DNA from: an uncultured Clostridia bacterium | GTDB lineage: Bacteria > Bacillota > Clostridia > Christensenellales > UBA1242 | Assembly: GCA_930979925.1 (NCBI GenBank) | Contig: CAKNIB010000003.1 | Location: forward strand, 1 to 40,030 | DNA: 40,030 nucleotides | Direction: 5' to 3' | Part shown: positions 1 through 9,108 of the stretch, piece by piece | Layout of the letters: each line of letters starts with the position of its first letter | How positions within the stretch are numbered: the stretch's first letter is position 1 | Translations under genes and position numbers: made by a program | Notes under the pieces: generated by a model | What the model was told of the DNA's origin: nothing | What the model saw: the letters and a program-made list of their open reading frames with translations, nothing else | Databases searched by the model: none

Positions 1-77
1 TTTAAAATATTATAATATTTGACACAAAAAAAGTCAACAAAGCCCTGCCTAAAATTTGTGAAATTATAACTACAAAA

Positions 78-114
78 AATCAAAAGTAAAATAAAATGTT
101 TTTTACTTTTGATT
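78..114 (-). terminator. Intrinsic terminator of the lipoprotein gene at 138-596
   Basis: A 14-bp inverted repeat (arms 78-91 and 101-114) with a 9-nt loop is followed, on the minus strand, by a run of T. It lies directly downstream of the minus-strand lipoprotein gene. Confidence 0.7.
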
Positions 115-137
115 ATAAATTTAACTGTAATAAAACA

Positions 138-596
138 CTAGTTTTGTGTATATTCTGGATAAATTCTGTCTAGTAAGTCGGTAGTTAAAGTAAATTCATA
201 GGTATTACTATCTATTGTACAGTTTATAAGAATGGGTGAAGAGTTGTAGTTTTCACTTGTCATAGGAGTAGATAAAGTAAATTGATATTTGTATGCAGTC
301 TCTGTTGTACTACCCTCAATAGAGGAAACCTCAGTTTTTTCAAACTCTATCGACTCTTCATTGTAGGTAGCAGTAATCTCGCTAGGGTCAGTGTTAAAAA
401 CAAGTGCTATTGCTGTGATATTGTCACTATCATCTGTAACTACTGTAACACTATTTGTTACCACATTTTTAAGTCTTGTAACGTCTCTTATAGTATCATC
501 GCCACAACCTACAAGCACAATTGAAGTTAAAACAAGCATGCAAGTAAAAATGGCTATTACAACAAGAGTTTTTAATGATTTTTGATTGCTTTTCAT
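138..596 (-). CDS. Putative small lipoprotein of unknown function
   Basis: The product is about 152 residues. I place the start at the ATG at 596 (MKSNQKSLKT), because an AAGGAGC ribosome site lies just upstream of it; the longer reading from 653 lacks one. The N-terminus has a basic segment, a hydrophobic stretch and a lipobox ending VLVGC, followed by GDD, so the protein should be lipid-anchored on the outer face of the membrane. The mature part is rich in Thr, Ser, Asp and Glu and looks beta-rich; I recognise no domain. It is transcribed alone, away from recF, from its own promoter (625-653) and ends at a terminator (78-114). The lipoprotein call is strong; the function is unknown. Confidence 0.75.
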   Translation of the reverse strand: MKSNQKSLKTLVVIAIFTCMLVLTSIVLVGCGDDTIRDVTRLKNVVTNSVTVVTDDSDNITAIALVFNTDPSEITATYNEESIEFEKTEVSSIEGSTTETAYKYQFTLSTPMTSENYNSSPILINCTIDSNTYEFTLTTDLLDRIYPEYTQN

Positions 597-624
597 ATTT
601 GCTCCTTGTATAATTACAAGAAAA

Positions 625-653
625 ATTATAATAGACAATTTAAAACAAGTCAA
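625..653 (-). promoter_or_regulatory. Promoter of the lipoprotein gene
   Basis: On the minus strand TTGACT (648-653) and TATAAT (625-630) are separated by 17 nt, about 30 nt upstream of the chosen ATG. Confidence 0.7.
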
Positions 654-751
654 TCTTTTTTGAAAGTTTTTAAATTTTTATGCAAAAAGGTTGTTTTAAT
701 AGTAAAAATTAATAAAAAGCGGTCAAAAAAGCGATAAAAAGCTTAGGTTGA

Positions 752-780
752 TTGCAATAAAAGAAAAATTGTGTTAAAAT
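752..780 (+). promoter_or_regulatory. recF promoter, apparently leaderless
   Basis: TTGCAA (752-757) and TAAAAT (775-780) are 17 nt apart. The recF ATG begins only 7 nt after the -10 box, where transcription would be expected to start, and no Shine-Dalgarno sequence fits between them. Confidence 0.5.
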
Positions 781-786
781 ATCCTC

Positions 787-1851
787 ATGGTTATAAAGTC
801 TTTAAAACTGATAAATTATAGAAGTTATAAGGATAAAACCTTTAATTTTAGTGATAAACTCAATATTTTAGTTGGAAAGAATGCTCAAGGTAAGACAAAT
901 GTTATTGAAGCAATCTTTTATGCTGTCATCGGCAGGAGTTTTAAAACATCAAAAGAAAAAGAGGTTATAAAGTGGGGAGAAAATCGCGCATATATAGGTG
1001 GAGAGTTTGAAAAAAGATACAGAGAACAAAAAATAGAACTCTTTTTTGATGAAAACAAGAAAAAAAGTATTAAGCTAGACGGAATTGCTCTTCATAAGAT
1101 TGGCGAGCTTATGGGCAATGCAAATGCAGTATTTTTTTCTCCTGATGAGCTTAAACTTGTTAAAGAAAGTCCAGAAGAGAGACGGCGTTTTATGAATATT
1201 GACATATCACAGACCAATAAACGCTACTTTTACATGATAGGAAGATATGAAAAGGTACTTGCAAATAGAAATAAACTTTTAAAAAGCTCAAGTGATATAA
1301 ATGTAATAAAAGAGACAATAGAAATTTGGGACAGAGCTCTTTCTGATCTTGCAGAAAAAATTGCAAATGAAAGAAAAAAGTTTATTGAAGAGCTTTCACC
1401 TCTTGCAAAACTCGCTCATCAATATATTTCAAACGGGACTGAAGATATAGAAATCAAGTATTGTAGTAGTTTTGATGATAATTACAGTGAAAAAATGTTT
1501 AAATATCTTCAAAAAAACATAGAAAAGGACTTTAAACTAGGTTACACCACAGTAGGAGTGCATAGAGACGAACTCGACATCTACTTAAATGGTAATGAGG
1601 TTAAAAATTTTGGAAGTCAAGGGCAACAGCGAACGGTAGCGCTTTCAATGAAACTTGCCGAGCTTGAGATTATAAAAAACCGCGTGGGAGAATATCCAAT
1701 TTTGCTTCTTGACGATGTCTTTTCAGAACTTGACAGTCAGCGAAGACAAAGACTTTTAAAATTTACCTCAAAGACGCAAACGATTATCACATGTACCGAA
1801 TTTAACGAAAAAATCGACGCAAACGTGATAAATATTGTAAAAGAAGGTTAA
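787..1851 (+). CDS. recF: DNA replication and repair protein RecF
   Basis: RecF is an SMC-like ABC ATPase that helps load RecA at gapped or stalled replication forks. The 354 residues match the usual family length. Visible features are the N-terminal INYRSY segment, the Walker A GKNAQGKTN near residues 30-38, the signature region FGSQGQQRT near 276-284, and Walker B LLLDDVFSEL near 303-312. In most Bacillota recF follows dnaN, but here the gene upstream is a divergent lipoprotein. The next gene, yqeY, has its own promoter. The start is the only sensible ATG, but it has no ribosome site (see promoter entry). Confidence 0.96.
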   Translation: MVIKSLKLINYRSYKDKTFNFSDKLNILVGKNAQGKTNVIEAIFYAVIGRSFKTSKEKEVIKWGENRAYIGGEFEKRYREQKIELFFDENKKKSIKLDGIALHKIGELMGNANAVFFSPDELKLVKESPEERRRFMNIDISQTNKRYFYMIGRYEKVLANRNKLLKSSSDINVIKETIEIWDRALSDLAEKIANERKKFIEELSPLAKLAHQYISNGTEDIEIKYCSSFDDNYSEKMFKYLQKNIEKDFKLGYTTVGVHRDELDIYLNGNEVKNFGSQGQQRTVALSMKLAELEIIKNRVGEYPILLLDDVFSELDSQRRQRLLKFTSKTQTIITCTEFNEKIDANVINIVKEG

Positions 1852-1868
1852 ATAAAATAAAAATTATT

Positions 1869-1896
1869 TTGAAAAATTAGTTAAAAAGATTAAAAT
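1869..1896 (+). promoter_or_regulatory. Promoter of the yqeY-phosphoesterase pair
   Basis: TTGAAA (1869-1874), a 16-nt spacer and TAAAAT (1891-1896). An AAGGAG ribosome site follows before the ATG at 1918. Confidence 0.6.
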
Positions 1897-1917
1897 ATAG
1901 AAAAAGGAGATTAAATT

Positions 1918-2340
1918 ATGTTATATGATGAAATTAAGAAAGCCAATGTACAGGCAATGAAAGATAAGGATAGCGTAGCACGTAGTTTTTATAGTGTTAT
2001 TTTAAACAAGATTATGCTTGAAAACATTAAAAAAAGAGAAAAAGGTGGCGAGGTCAACGACGAGGATATCGCAAATATTTTAAATAAGACTATAAAAGAG
2101 CTAGATGAAGAAAAACAAAATTATGCTAAGGTTGGCAACACTCAAGAGGTTGAAAACATTGATAAACAGATAGAAATAGCTAAAAAATATCTGCCAAAAC
2201 AGCTTTCTAGAGAAGAAATTGAAAAAATTATCAAATCACTCGACGACAAGTCTATAGGTTCTGTTATGAAACATTTTAAGCTAAACTACAACGGCAAGTG
2301 TGATATGAAACTTGTTCAAGAGGTTTTAAAGGGTATATAA
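1918..2340 (+). CDS. yqeY: GatB/YqeY domain protein
   Basis: The 140 residues match the free-standing YqeY family, which resembles the C-terminal helical domain of the GatB subunit of Glu/Asp-tRNA amidotransferase. Typical segments are the N-terminal DEIKKANVQAMKDKD, the RSFYSVILNKI stretch, AKKYLPKQLSREEI near residues 88-101, and SIGSVMKHFK. The cellular role of free-standing YqeY is not well defined; tRNA-related binding is the usual suggestion. An AAGGAG site precedes the ATG. The TAA stop overlaps the next ATG by one base (TAATG), so the two are translationally coupled. Confidence 0.92.
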   Translation: MLYDEIKKANVQAMKDKDSVARSFYSVILNKIMLENIKKREKGGEVNDEDIANILNKTIKELDEEKQNYAKVGNTQEVENIDKQIEIAKKYLPKQLSREEIEKIIKSLDDKSIGSVMKHFKLNYNGKCDMKLVQEVLKGI

Positions 2341-3041
2341 TGAAGGTCTTTGCTATAAGCGACTTACATCTTTCAATAAATAACCCTAAACCTATGGACA
2401 TATTTGGACCTGTTTGGGAAGGTTATGTTGACAAAATATTTGATGATTGGAAGACAAAGGTAACTGACGAAGATATTGTCCTTCTTGCCGGAGATTTTTC
2501 TTGGGCAATGAAACTTGAGGACGCTCTTAGCGACTTCAAACTACTTGAAACTTTGCCAGGTAAGAAGGTTATCATTCGAGGTAATCACGATTATTGGTGG
2601 AAATCAATATCAGCCGTACGAAATATCTTGCCTAAAGATTTTTATGCCGTGCAAAACGATGCAATCAAGTTTGATAACATTATTATCTGTGGAACTCGAG
2701 GTTGGCAGGTACCAGAAAATGGAGAGCAGACGCCAGAGAACAAAAAAATCTTTGATAGAGAGGTTATAAGACTAGAACTTACTCTTAAAGAAGCGGTAAA
2801 ACTTAAAAAAGATAATGAAGAGATTATCTGCATGATGCACTACCCTCCTACCAATTTTTCAAAGGCAGACAGCGCGTTTACAAATTTAATTGAAACCTAT
2901 GGCGTAAACAAGGTGGTCTATGGACATTTGCACAATGTCAAAAAGACAAGCAATGTTTTTGTAAAAAACAATATAACCTACTATCTCACATCCTGTGATA
3001 TGACGGATAACAAATTGACACTAATTGAAGATAAAAATTAA
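2340..3041 (+). CDS. Metallophosphoesterase, calcineurin-like
   Basis: The 233 residues carry the classic two-metal phosphoesterase motifs in order: DLH near residue 8 (SDLHLS), GDFSW near 52, GNHDYWW near 82, MHYP near 166, and GHLH near 196. It should hydrolyse a phosphomono- or diester in the cytoplasm, as there is no signal peptide. The substrate cannot be told from sequence. It is coupled to yqeY by a one-base stop/start overlap. A GTRGW segment in the middle is typical of the bacterial subgroup found next to yqeY-like genes. Confidence 0.92.
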   Translation: MKVFAISDLHLSINNPKPMDIFGPVWEGYVDKIFDDWKTKVTDEDIVLLAGDFSWAMKLEDALSDFKLLETLPGKKVIIRGNHDYWWKSISAVRNILPKDFYAVQNDAIKFDNIIICGTRGWQVPENGEQTPENKKIFDREVIRLELTLKEAVKLKKDNEEIICMMHYPPTNFSKADSAFTNLIETYGVNKVVYGHLHNVKKTSNVFVKNNITYYLTSCDMTDNKLTLIEDKN

Positions 3042-3188
3042 TAAAAAATCAAAAAAATCATATAAAAAGAGCTATTTTCAATAAAATTTGTTAAAAATTT
3101 AGTAAATTGGAAACAATTTAATTAAATAAACAATACATTTACAATTATAAAAAATACTAAATATACAATAGTATATTAATTGTTTTAT

Positions 3189-3217
3189 TTGACAAAAATC
3201 AAAAAGTGTAGTAAACT
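3189..3217 (+). promoter_or_regulatory. Promoter of the 3248 lipoprotein gene
   Basis: TTGACA (3189-3194), a 17-nt spacer and TAAACT (3212-3217), about 30 nt upstream of the start codon. Confidence 0.75.
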
Positions 3218-3247
3218 AACACAAGACTAAAAGAAATGGAGATTAAA

Positions 3248-4660
3248 ATGACTAAAACTAGAAGCAATCTTTTAAAAGTTTTTATTCTTATCTTTTGTAT
3301 AGCATTATTTTTAACAGGCTGTGCAACGGTAAGTAATGTTACAAATAAGGACGGGAGCAAAGTATATTTTGATGATATACAATATTTTCAAGGTCAGGTA
3401 GCTGTAATTGGAGATTATCTATACTATGGAAACGGCTATACCGCATCTGATGGAGACGATTTTAATTATGATACAGCGGCAAGCACAGGTTATCTCTCAC
3501 GAATTAAAATTTCTGAAAACTTGCAATACGACCTTACCGAAGATGAAGACGGATATGTTGACCCAAGTCCATTAGGAAGTGAACAGGTAAACGATGAAAA
3601 ACTTATTGGATATGAAAATCAATATATGTTTGCTCTTGGTGCTTATTTATACTTTACCTCAGCAAATACCCATGTGCTAAGCGACTCAAGCAACGACTAC
3701 ACTCGTGTATCACTCTTCAGAGTTAAATTTAATGGAGATAAGTTTGAAGAAATTGATACGTTTAGACATGATGAAAATTCTGTGATTACCGTACAAAAAG
3801 GTTCAGACAACAATTATTACTACATTATTTACGCGCCTGTTGACAGCGAGGCAACCTCATACAATCTATATTCCATCAAAATTGGAAATAAAATGGGAGA
3901 CACAGTAACTCTTGCTGAAGATGTAAATTCTGTAGCAGTGTGCGATGAAAATTCTACAATAAAGAACGTTGTTTACACAGTAGACTCTGAAAGAACATCT
4001 CATGAGACAATAGCTGTAAAGGCAGTTGATTTTGCAACAGGTGACATTACAGATTATGGTGATAACAACGATGTTGTAGGTGCTACTACACGCTTAATAA
4101 GCCGAATTGGCGACACAGTATTTTATAGTTATAGTGACTTAAAAAACACTCAAGAGATTGTTTACTACAAAGATTTAACAACTGATGATAAACTCTTCTC
4201 AGGCTCTAGCGACAAAGAATTTTATGTTTTAGCCGTTTCTGATATACAAAGAGTTGGCGATGGATATATGTTTATATCTGATGCAAGTAGCTCTGTTATG
4301 TATAAACCATCATTAAATCAAGTGGAAAATGCGCAAAATGTATTAACATCATCAGAATACACAGACATATTGTTCGTTGACAGCGAATGGATATACTACT
4401 CAAACGACACATCAATATCAAGAGTATCTGTAAGAGATATAAATAACAAACAAACATTAGTAACTATGACAAGCATTATCTCAGGACAATGTGGTTATGA
4501 CGGCGAATATATTTACTTCTATGCACAACTTGAAAACACCAGTAATGATAGTGAAAACACAGACACAAACTACTATATGTATAGAGTAGACAAAACAGGT
4601 GTCAATCCAGACGGCGAGTACACGATAGATCTTTTAAGCAAAGTTGAAAAACCAAATTAA
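3248..4660 (+). CDS. Lipoprotein with a probable beta-propeller fold (DUF5050-like)
   Basis: The product is about 470 residues from the ATG at 3248, chosen because GGAG at 3238-3241 sits six bases upstream; the in-frame ATG at 3236 has no ribosome site. The N-terminus has a lysine/arginine-bearing head, a hydrophobic helix and the lipobox LFLTGC, so the protein should be anchored outside the membrane. The mature part repeats short units such as GDYLYYGNGY, GAYLYFTSAN, SEWIYYSND and GEYIYFYAQ at roughly 50-80 residue steps. This resembles the propeller blades of DUF5050-type proteins. It has its own promoter and a strong terminator. Binding partner and function are unknown. Confidence 0.8.
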   Translation: MTKTRSNLLKVFILIFCIALFLTGCATVSNVTNKDGSKVYFDDIQYFQGQVAVIGDYLYYGNGYTASDGDDFNYDTAASTGYLSRIKISENLQYDLTEDEDGYVDPSPLGSEQVNDEKLIGYENQYMFALGAYLYFTSANTHVLSDSSNDYTRVSLFRVKFNGDKFEEIDTFRHDENSVITVQKGSDNNYYYIIYAPVDSEATSYNLYSIKIGNKMGDTVTLAEDVNSVAVCDENSTIKNVVYTVDSERTSHETIAVKAVDFATGDITDYGDNNDVVGATTRLISRIGDTVFYSYSDLKNTQEIVYYKDLTTDDKLFSGSSDKEFYVLAVSDIQRVGDGYMFISDASSSVMYKPSLNQVENAQNVLTSSEYTDILFVDSEWIYYSNDTSISRVSVRDINNKQTLVTMTSIISGQCGYDGEYIYFYAQLENTSNDSENTDTNYYMYRVDKTGVNPDGEYTIDLLSKVEKPN

Positions 4661-4666
4661 ACAAAT

Positions 4667-4701
4667 AAAAACGCGGAAAATAATATAAATCCGCGTTTTT
4701 T
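4667..4701 (+). terminator. Terminator of the 3248 lipoprotein gene
   Basis: The arms AAAAACGCGGA (4667-4677) and TCCGCGTTTTT (4690-4700) pair perfectly and end in a T run. Confidence 0.85.
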
Positions 4702-4931
4702 AATGTAAAAAATCAAAAAATCATGTTTTTAATTTTAAATATAAAATATTTAGTTTAAAAATTAAATTTCAATATTGTGATTAGCCTATTGTTATAAAAT
4801 AAAAATAAATAAAAAGTACAAAAGAAAAATCGAATGACAATCCGACAATCTTAAAAACGAAATTAAAACAAACAATCATAACAAAAAATAAATTCGTTAT
4901 TTATAAATTTTTATAAAATTTCACACATAGC

Positions 4932-5630
4932 TTAAATTATCGGCTTAGTTTTTGGTAGGTTTTTTCCGCGTGGATACTTACTATCTGTTTTCTTTACTTT
5001 CTTTAATAATAAAATATAACGCTTACTTTCAACTTCTTTTAGGTAAAATTCTTCAATTTTTTCTACTTTTGCCCCTAAAGTTGATATTGCTTTGTTGCTA
5101 AGTTCTAACTCTTCTTGTAACTTTTCTCCCTTATACATTATAACAAATCCATTTATCTTTACATATGGTATAAGATACTCAGATAAAGTTGGCAGGAACG
5201 CCACAGCTCGCGAAAGAGCAATATCAAATGTTTCTCGCCTGTTTTTTATAAAGTCCTCTGCTCTAGAATGGACAATCTCCCCTTTTAACTCCAATTTTTC
5301 AAAAAGCATATTTAAGAAATTAACTCTTTTTTGAAGACTGTCTACGAGTGTTATATTAATGTCGGGTCTTAATATCTTTAAAGGAACACCAGGGAACCCG
5401 GCGCCCGTTCCAATATCTATAACCTTTGCACCTTGTGGAATTTCCTTTTCTGGCAAAATACTATCTATAAAGTGCTTTACAACTACAGCTAAAGGCTGTG
5501 TAATAGCTGTCAAATTATACTTTTTATTTTCTTCAATCAAAAATTTATAGTAGATTTCAAACTGATTTATTTGCTTATCGGTTAAAGTGTAACCATAACT
5601 TAAAAATGTTTTATAAATAAGGTCTTTCAT
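4932..5630 (-). CDS. rsmG: 16S rRNA (guanine-N7)-methyltransferase RsmG
   Basis: RsmG (GidB) methylates N7 of G527 (E. coli numbering) in 16S rRNA using S-adenosylmethionine. The 232 residues fit the family. The SAM-binding motif IDIGTGAGFPGVPLKI lies near residues 71-86, followed by LVDSLQKRVNFL, and ALSRAVA lies near 138-144. In many Bacillota rsmG sits between mnmG and parA in one direction; here it is divergent from parA and no mnmG adjoins it, so the ancestral operon has been broken up. It has its own promoter at 5654-5683. The C-terminal 20 residues are Lys/Pro-rich. Confidence 0.95.
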   Translation of the reverse strand: MKDLIYKTFLSYGYTLTDKQINQFEIYYKFLIEENKKYNLTAITQPLAVVVKHFIDSILPEKEIPQGAKVIDIGTGAGFPGVPLKILRPDINITLVDSLQKRVNFLNMLFEKLELKGEIVHSRAEDFIKNRRETFDIALSRAVAFLPTLSEYLIPYVKINGFVIMYKGEKLQEELELSNKAISTLGAKVEKIEEFYLKEVESKRYILLLKKVKKTDSKYPRGKNLPKTKPII

Positions 5631-5653
5631 TGCTTTAATTAATCCTTTTTGTT

Positions 5654-5683
5654 ATTATAAAATAAATGCCTTTCAAAAGTCAA
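5654..5683 (-). promoter_or_regulatory. rsmG promoter
   Basis: Minus strand: TTGACT (678-683 of the 5 kb block, i.e. 5678-5683), an 18-nt spacer and TATAAT (5654-5659). Confidence 0.6.
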
Positions 5684-5860
5684 TTTTTTTATTTATATCA
5701 AACTAAATATTGTAAAAATTAAAGAAAAAATACTATTAATTTAAAAAATATCTATAAAAATTAAATAAAAATGCTTAAAAATTATAAAAAGTTGGCAAAA
5801 ACACTTAAAATTTATATTTTTTTGTGTTATTATATATGTATATAGATAAACGAGGTTTTT

Positions 5861-6688
5861 ATGGGAAAAATTATTTCTTTTGCAAATCAAAAAGGCGGAG
5901 TAGGAAAAACTACCACCTGCATAAATCTTGCCGCTTACGTTGCAGCTATGGGCAAGAAAGTTTTAGTGTTAGACTTAGACCCACAAGGCAATGCTACCAG
6001 CGGACTCGGTATTGAAAAGGACAAAGATTTAAAAACTATTTACGACTTAATATCTGGAGATACCGATGTGAACGACGTAATTAAGCAAACTATAGTAGAA
6101 AATTTGGATATTATCCCTTCAACTGTTGATTTGGCTGGAGCAGAGATTGAAATGGTTCAAATGCCACAAAGAGAAAAGATTATTAAAGGAATTTTGGATC
6201 CAATTAAAGATAGTTATGATTTTATAATGATTGACTGTCCTCCATCTCTTGGTCTTATCACGGTAAACAGTTTAACTGCAAGCGATAGCGTGATAATCCC
6301 TATCACATGCGAGTTTTTCTCACTTGAGGGATTAACTCAACTTATGAATACTATAAAGCTTATCAAGTATCATTTAAATCCGTCTATTGATATTGAGGGT
6401 GTGGTTATGACTATGAAGGATAAACGGTCAAACTTAACTGCCCAAGTTAGCGATGAGATTTTAAAGTTTTTTGGTAAGAGAGTTTTCTTTACATACATAC
6501 CAAGAAACATTCGCTTAGCAGAGGCTCCAAGCCATGGCGAGCCAATACTAATTTACGAACCTTCTTCAAAGGGTGCTGAAGCATACATGTCACTTGCCGA
6601 AGAATTTTTAGATAGAAATAAAGTTAAGTATAATACAATAACAAGAGATACCAAAATAAAATTAAGAGAGGTAAAGAATAATGGATAA
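5861..6688 (+). CDS. parA: Chromosome partitioning ATPase ParA/Soj
   Basis: The product is a deviant Walker A ATPase that works with ParB on parS sites to segregate origins and, in Bacillota, tunes DnaA activity. The 275 residues begin MGKIISFANQKGGVGKTTT, giving the deviant P-loop KGGVGKTT near residues 10-17. LDLDPQGNATSGL lies near 38-50 and the Walker B region IMIDCPPSLG near 122-131. The start has an ACGAGG ribosome site. It overlaps parB by 8 bases, a normal coupled parAB pair. Three parS sites lie downstream of parB. Confidence 0.97.
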   Translation: MGKIISFANQKGGVGKTTTCINLAAYVAAMGKKVLVLDLDPQGNATSGLGIEKDKDLKTIYDLISGDTDVNDVIKQTIVENLDIIPSTVDLAGAEIEMVQMPQREKIIKGILDPIKDSYDFIMIDCPPSLGLITVNSLTASDSVIIPITCEFFSLEGLTQLMNTIKLIKYHLNPSIDIEGVVMTMKDKRSNLTAQVSDEILKFFGKRVFFTYIPRNIRLAEAPSHGEPILIYEPSSKGAEAYMSLAEEFLDRNKVKYNTITRDTKIKLREVKNNG

Positions 6689-7661
6689 GAAAAAAGGTTT
6701 AGGTAGAGGTCTTGAGTCGTTATTCGCTTTATATGATGAAGAAAGTAATGAAAACATAACCAATCAAAACGCAAACCAAAATTCCAATCAACCTGCAAAC
6801 ACTAAGAGAGAACAAGAAGGAAACGTAACCGAACTAGATATAAATAAGATATATCCTAATCCAAATCAGCCAAGAAAACATTTTGACGAAGAGGCTTTGC
6901 AGGAGCTTGCAAGTTCCATTAAAACACATGGAGTAATACAACCGCTAGTCGTAAATAGAGAGGCTGACGGAAAATATATGATTATTGCCGGCGAAAGAAG
7001 ATGGCGTGCTTCTAATATGGCGGGTCTTCAAAAGGTGCCAGTTGTAATCAAAAATTACACTGAAAAGCAAATTAAAGAAATATCCATAATTGAAAACCTT
7101 CAAAGAGAAGACTTAAATCCTATTGAAGCAGCAAGAGCAATAAAACAACTTATGGATGAGTATAATCTAACACAAGAGGCTGTTGCCGATAGAATAGGTA
7201 AAAGTAGACCATCTGTAGCAAATACCTTAAGATTGTTGTCACTATATCCAGATGTTGTTAAAATGATAGAAGACGGAAGATTGTCAAGCGGACATGCAAG
7301 AAGCTTGGTTGTAGTAGACGATACAACGCAACAGTTAAAATTGGCAAAACAAGCAGCAGATGGGAAAATGTCAGTGCGCGACCTTGAAAAAGCGGTAAAA
7401 AATTACTTAAATCCGCCTAAACATGCAAGCGCTAAAACAAACGAACAGTCATTAGAGCTAAAAGAATTGATAAATGAGATGCAAAGAGTGTTTGCAACGA
7501 AGGTTTCAGCCATAGGAAATGACAATAAAGGAAGAATATATATTGATTATTATTCTAGAGATGATTTAGATAGACTAGCAGACATGATAGAGTTATTAAA
7601 GAAAAAAGAAATAACGCTAGGTGATTTAAGAAATTACAACAAAAGACATCCTAATGGTTAA
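6681..7661 (+). CDS. parB: Chromosome partitioning protein ParB/Spo0J
   Basis: ParB is the CTP-dependent DNA clamp that loads at parS and spreads along DNA. It has 326 residues. After a variable Asn/Gln-rich linker (about 22-42) comes the ParB/Srx nuclease-like domain, with IYPNPNQPRKHF and the CTP-binding arginine motif GERRWRA near residues 103-109. A helix-turn-helix follows (LTQEAVADRIGKSRPSVANTLRLL, near 163-186), then a C-terminal dimer domain. The gene starts inside the end of parA and ends at a terminator about 160 bases further on (7822-7845). The nearby perfect parS sites support the function. Confidence 0.97.
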   Translation: MDKKKGLGRGLESLFALYDEESNENITNQNANQNSNQPANTKREQEGNVTELDINKIYPNPNQPRKHFDEEALQELASSIKTHGVIQPLVVNREADGKYMIIAGERRWRASNMAGLQKVPVVIKNYTEKQIKEISIIENLQREDLNPIEAARAIKQLMDEYNLTQEAVADRIGKSRPSVANTLRLLSLYPDVVKMIEDGRLSSGHARSLVVVDDTTQQLKLAKQAADGKMSVRDLEKAVKNYLNPPKHASAKTNEQSLELKELINEMQRVFATKVSAIGNDNKGRIYIDYYSRDDLDRLADMIELLKKKEITLGDLRNYNKRHPNG

Positions 7662-7821
7662 AATCACATACAACATGATAGTATAATAAAACAAGCTAAG
7701 AAAAACGTAAAACAATGAATAAAAGTATTACAGTACAATTTAGTTTAAAAATCTTAAATTTTATAAAAATTTAAAGAATAATAATCTAAAATAAATAAGT
7801 GCTAATTGTTATAAACAAAAG

Positions 7822-7845
7822 AAGACGAAAAAATCGTCTTTTTTT
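7822..7845 (+). terminator. Terminator of parAB
   Basis: AAGACGA (7822-7828) and TCGTCTT (7834-7840) form a 7-bp stem with an A5 loop and a T run. Confidence 0.75.
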
Positions 7846-8121
7846 GTTTCAATACATCAAAAAAGATAAAAGCGCAGTGTTATTTTAAATGTTTTAAGTT
7901 TAAAATTACATTTGAATGCTAACGTAAAGTTAAAAATTGACGAAAGATAGTAAAAACTTTAACGTGTCATATTGGCGAGAATAAATGTTTAGCGAAAAAT
8001 TATATAGTTAAGGCTTTTTCAATAAAACCTACACGTTAATATCAATAGCACAATTAAGACAAACGAATTTTATGTTAAATTTTTAAAAATTATCCTGTAT
8101 AAAGACAAATTAACAAACCGT

Positions 8122-8137
8122 TGTTTCACGTGAAACA
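8122..8137 (+). promoter_or_regulatory. parS: parS site 1
   Basis: TGTTTCACGTGAAACA, an exact copy of the 16-bp palindromic ParB-binding consensus, about 460 bases after parB. Confidence 0.95.
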
Positions 8138-8161
8138 TAGGCTAATTTACATTTATCAGGG

Positions 8162-8186
8162 AGATATTATAAAACTGATAATATCT
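8162..8186. repeat. Inverted repeat between parS sites 1 and 2
   Basis: AGATATTAT (8162-8170) and ATAATATCT (8178-8186) form a 9-bp stem with a 7-nt loop. There is no T run, so it is not an obvious terminator. Confidence 0.4.
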
Positions 8187-8190
8187 GGAA

Positions 8191-8206
8191 TGTTTCACGT
8201 GAAACA
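8191..8206 (+). promoter_or_regulatory. parS: parS site 2
   Basis: A second perfect TGTTTCACGTGAAACA, 69 bases from site 1. Confidence 0.95.
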
Positions 8207-8320
8207 ATTCGTTTAATTGGCATTTGTTGTATAAAACTACTTGTGAAGAAAAGTGTTTTTAAGGATTGTTCAGAAAATCATATAAAACGTAATGATTTAT
8301 AGTATTCTAGGCACAATATT

Positions 8321-8336
8321 TGTTTCACGTGAAACA
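8321..8336 (+). promoter_or_regulatory. parS: parS site 3
   Basis: A third perfect TGTTTCACGTGAAACA, 130 bases from site 2. The 7662-8517 gap holds no convincing gene; its content is the parAB terminator, the three parS sites and the rubrerythrin promoter. Confidence 0.95.
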
Positions 8337-8472
8337 AATTGAATTTATTTTTCTTAATTTAAACAAAATTTGTTCTAGCGCAACAAGGATTTTGCTTAAT
8401 TTTTAAGATTTTTAATTCTTATTTAATGTGATTTTGTTTAAAAGATGAGATATAAAATTTTAAAAAATTGTT

Positions 8473-8500
8473 TTGTTTTAGGCGATGTTTATGGTATAAT
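8473..8500 (+). promoter_or_regulatory. Rubrerythrin promoter with extended -10
   Basis: TATAAT (8495-8500) is preceded by TGG, an extended -10 (TGn). A weak TTGTTT -35 lies 16 nt upstream. GGAGGT at 8508-8513 serves the ATG at 8518. Confidence 0.7.
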
Positions 8501-8517
8501 TAATCACGGAGGTTAAA

Positions 8518-9060
8518 ATGAAAGATTTAAAAGGAACAAAAACTGAAAAGAATTTAATGGAAGCCTTTGCAGGTGAGAGCCAAGCAAGAAATAAATATAC
8601 TTACTATGCTTCAAAGGCTAAGAAAGACGGATATGAGCAAATAGCTAGTATCTTTGAAGAAACCGCTAATAACGAGAAAGAACATGCTAAACTTTGGTTT
8701 AAAGCTTTACATGGTGGAGATGTACCTGGTACATTGGAAAATTTATTAGATGCAGCTGCTGGCGAACATGGCGAATGGACTGATATGTATAAGAGAATGT
8801 CAGAAGAAGCTAAAGAAGAAGGTTTTGATGAACTTGCTTATAAATTTGCAGCAGTAGGAGAAATTGAAAAACGTCATGAGGAAAGATATAAAAAATTAGC
8901 TGAACTTGTAAAAGAAGGTAAAGTATTTAAAAAGACAGAGAAAAGAGTTTGGATATGTAGGAACTGTGGACATGTCTATGTTGGGAACGAACCTCCAAAG
9001 GTTTGTCCGGTATGCAATCATCCAGAATCATATTTTGAACTTTTTGTAGAAGAATTTTAA
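8518..9060 (+). CDS. rbr: Rubrerythrin
   Basis: Rubrerythrin reduces hydrogen peroxide in the cytoplasm of anaerobes, taking electrons from rubredoxin or NADH-linked carriers. The 180 residues match the family. The N-terminal ferritin-like four-helix domain (about 1-140) supplies the di-iron ligands in [23 protein letters not shown] and [11 protein letters not shown]. The C-terminal rubredoxin-like domain has the iron-binding pairs CRNCGH (near 147) and CPVCNH (near 162). It is monocistronic, with an extended -10 promoter and a terminator. It points to a strict anaerobe coping with oxidative stress. Confidence 0.97.
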   Translation: MKDLKGTKTEKNLMEAFAGESQARNKYTYYASKAKKDGYEQIASIFEETANNEKEHAKLWFKALHGGDVPGTLENLLDAAAGEHGEWTDMYKRMSEEAKEEGFDELAYKFAAVGEIEKRHEERYKKLAELVKEGKVFKKTEKRVWICRNCGHVYVGNEPPKVCPVCNHPESYFELFVEEF

Positions 9061-9078
9061 AACTATATTTGAAATAAT

Positions 9079-9108
9079 AAAAGCGCGAGAATTTATCTTG
9101 CGTTTTTT
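9079..9108 (+). terminator. Rubrerythrin terminator
   Basis: CGCGAGA (9084-9090) pairs with TCTTGCG (9096-9102), including one G-T pair, followed by six T. Confidence 0.75.
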
